Below, in pieces: positions 5,315-5,433 of a DNA stretch of 5,433 bases. A model generated the notes under the pieces. That model did not search any database. It was not told the DNA's origin and saw only the letters and a program-made list of their open reading frames with translations. Made by a program: the position numbers and the translations under genes. Source of the DNA: an uncultured Allobaculum sp. (lineage in GTDB: Bacteria > Bacillota_I > Bacilli_A > Erysipelotrichales > Erysipelotrichaceae); assembly GCA_910577085.1 (NCBI GenBank), contig CAJTLE010000151.1:1-5433 (forward strand), given 5' to 3'. Numbering within the stretch: the stretch's first letter is position 1; the number at the start of each line of letters is the position of its first letter.

Positions 5315-5433
5315 TTACCTGCTGATCTGACGGAAAGGGAAGATCATGACATCCGCTGGCGTCATGACAATGTATCCGATAAAGCAGACGTAATGCAGCC
5401 CCTGTGCATCAGGAACGGTGTAAGCAGCTATTT
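5315..5433 (-). CDS. C-terminal end of an unrecognised protein, cut by the window edge
   Basis: One minus-strand frame is open from the window edge to a TAA at 5317-5315 and ends ...YTVPDAQGLHYVCFIGY, then IVMTPADVMIFPFRQISR. The composition looks protein-like and hydrophobic; the other two minus-strand frames are stopped early. I do not recognise the family from 38 residues. The following 170 nt to the GDPD promoter hold no gene and only a weak hairpin (about 5204-5228, 4 and 3 bp around an A-A mismatch), so termination of this gene is unclear. It could be a chance open frame. Confidence 0.45.
   Translation of the reverse strand, partial: IAAYTVPDAQGLHYVCFIGYIVMTPADVMIFPFRQISR

Noticed and set aside
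5344..5367. TCATGAC-N10-GTCATGA inverted repeat
   Set aside because: It falls inside the partial coding frame and is explained by two Val-Met codon pairs around a palindromic hexamer.

Overview
The window looks like core chromosome of a low-to-moderate GC Bacillota bacterium. The FtsZ type, strong AGGAG-type ribosome binding sites, intrinsic terminators with U-tracts and sigma-A-like promoters all fit. A member of the Erysipelotrichia or a close relative is my best guess, but that rests on general impression and not on a search. Every supported gene lies on the minus strand, so transcription runs from high to low coordinates.

Layout in transcription order: (1) 5433-5315, the C-terminal 38 residues of an unrecognised gene cut by the window edge. 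(2) 5106-4093, a membrane-anchored glycerophosphodiester phosphodiesterase (GDPD) family protein. Its promoter ends almost at the start codon, which suggests a leaderless mRNA, and a strong intrinsic terminator follows at 3966-3921. (3) 3920-3584, a spacer with a 111-nt nested inverted-repeat element and two stacked promoters. (4) 3583-2324, a divergent FtsA-like protein with degenerate nucleotide-binding motifs but a clear C-terminal amphipathic helix. (5) 2323-1687, an unusually long (637 nt) spacer holding at least five hairpins in front of ftsZ. (6) 1686-556, ftsZ, closed by a perfect 12-bp hairpin terminator at 499-465. (7) 401-132, a broken Panacea/DUF4065-like gene, followed by its own strong terminator at 100-60.

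Functionally the centre of the window is the cell-division pair FtsA-FtsZ. FtsZ forms the GTP-dependent Z ring and FtsA should tether it to the membrane. Here FtsA has lost the usual phosphate-binding residues, and the FtsZ C-terminal peptide that FtsA binds is also atypical. The two genes are not tightly coupled: no terminator with a clean U-tract was seen between them, but the long structured spacer could tune FtsZ level relative to FtsA. The usual upstream dcw neighbours (murein synthesis genes, ftsQ/divIB) are absent from this window. The GDPD gene is a separate transcription unit. No tRNA, rRNA, insertion sequence or CRISPR array was seen. The most unusual material is in the non-coding DNA: the ftsZ leader, the 3772-3882 element, and the promoter of the GDPD gene with a dyad filling its spacer.
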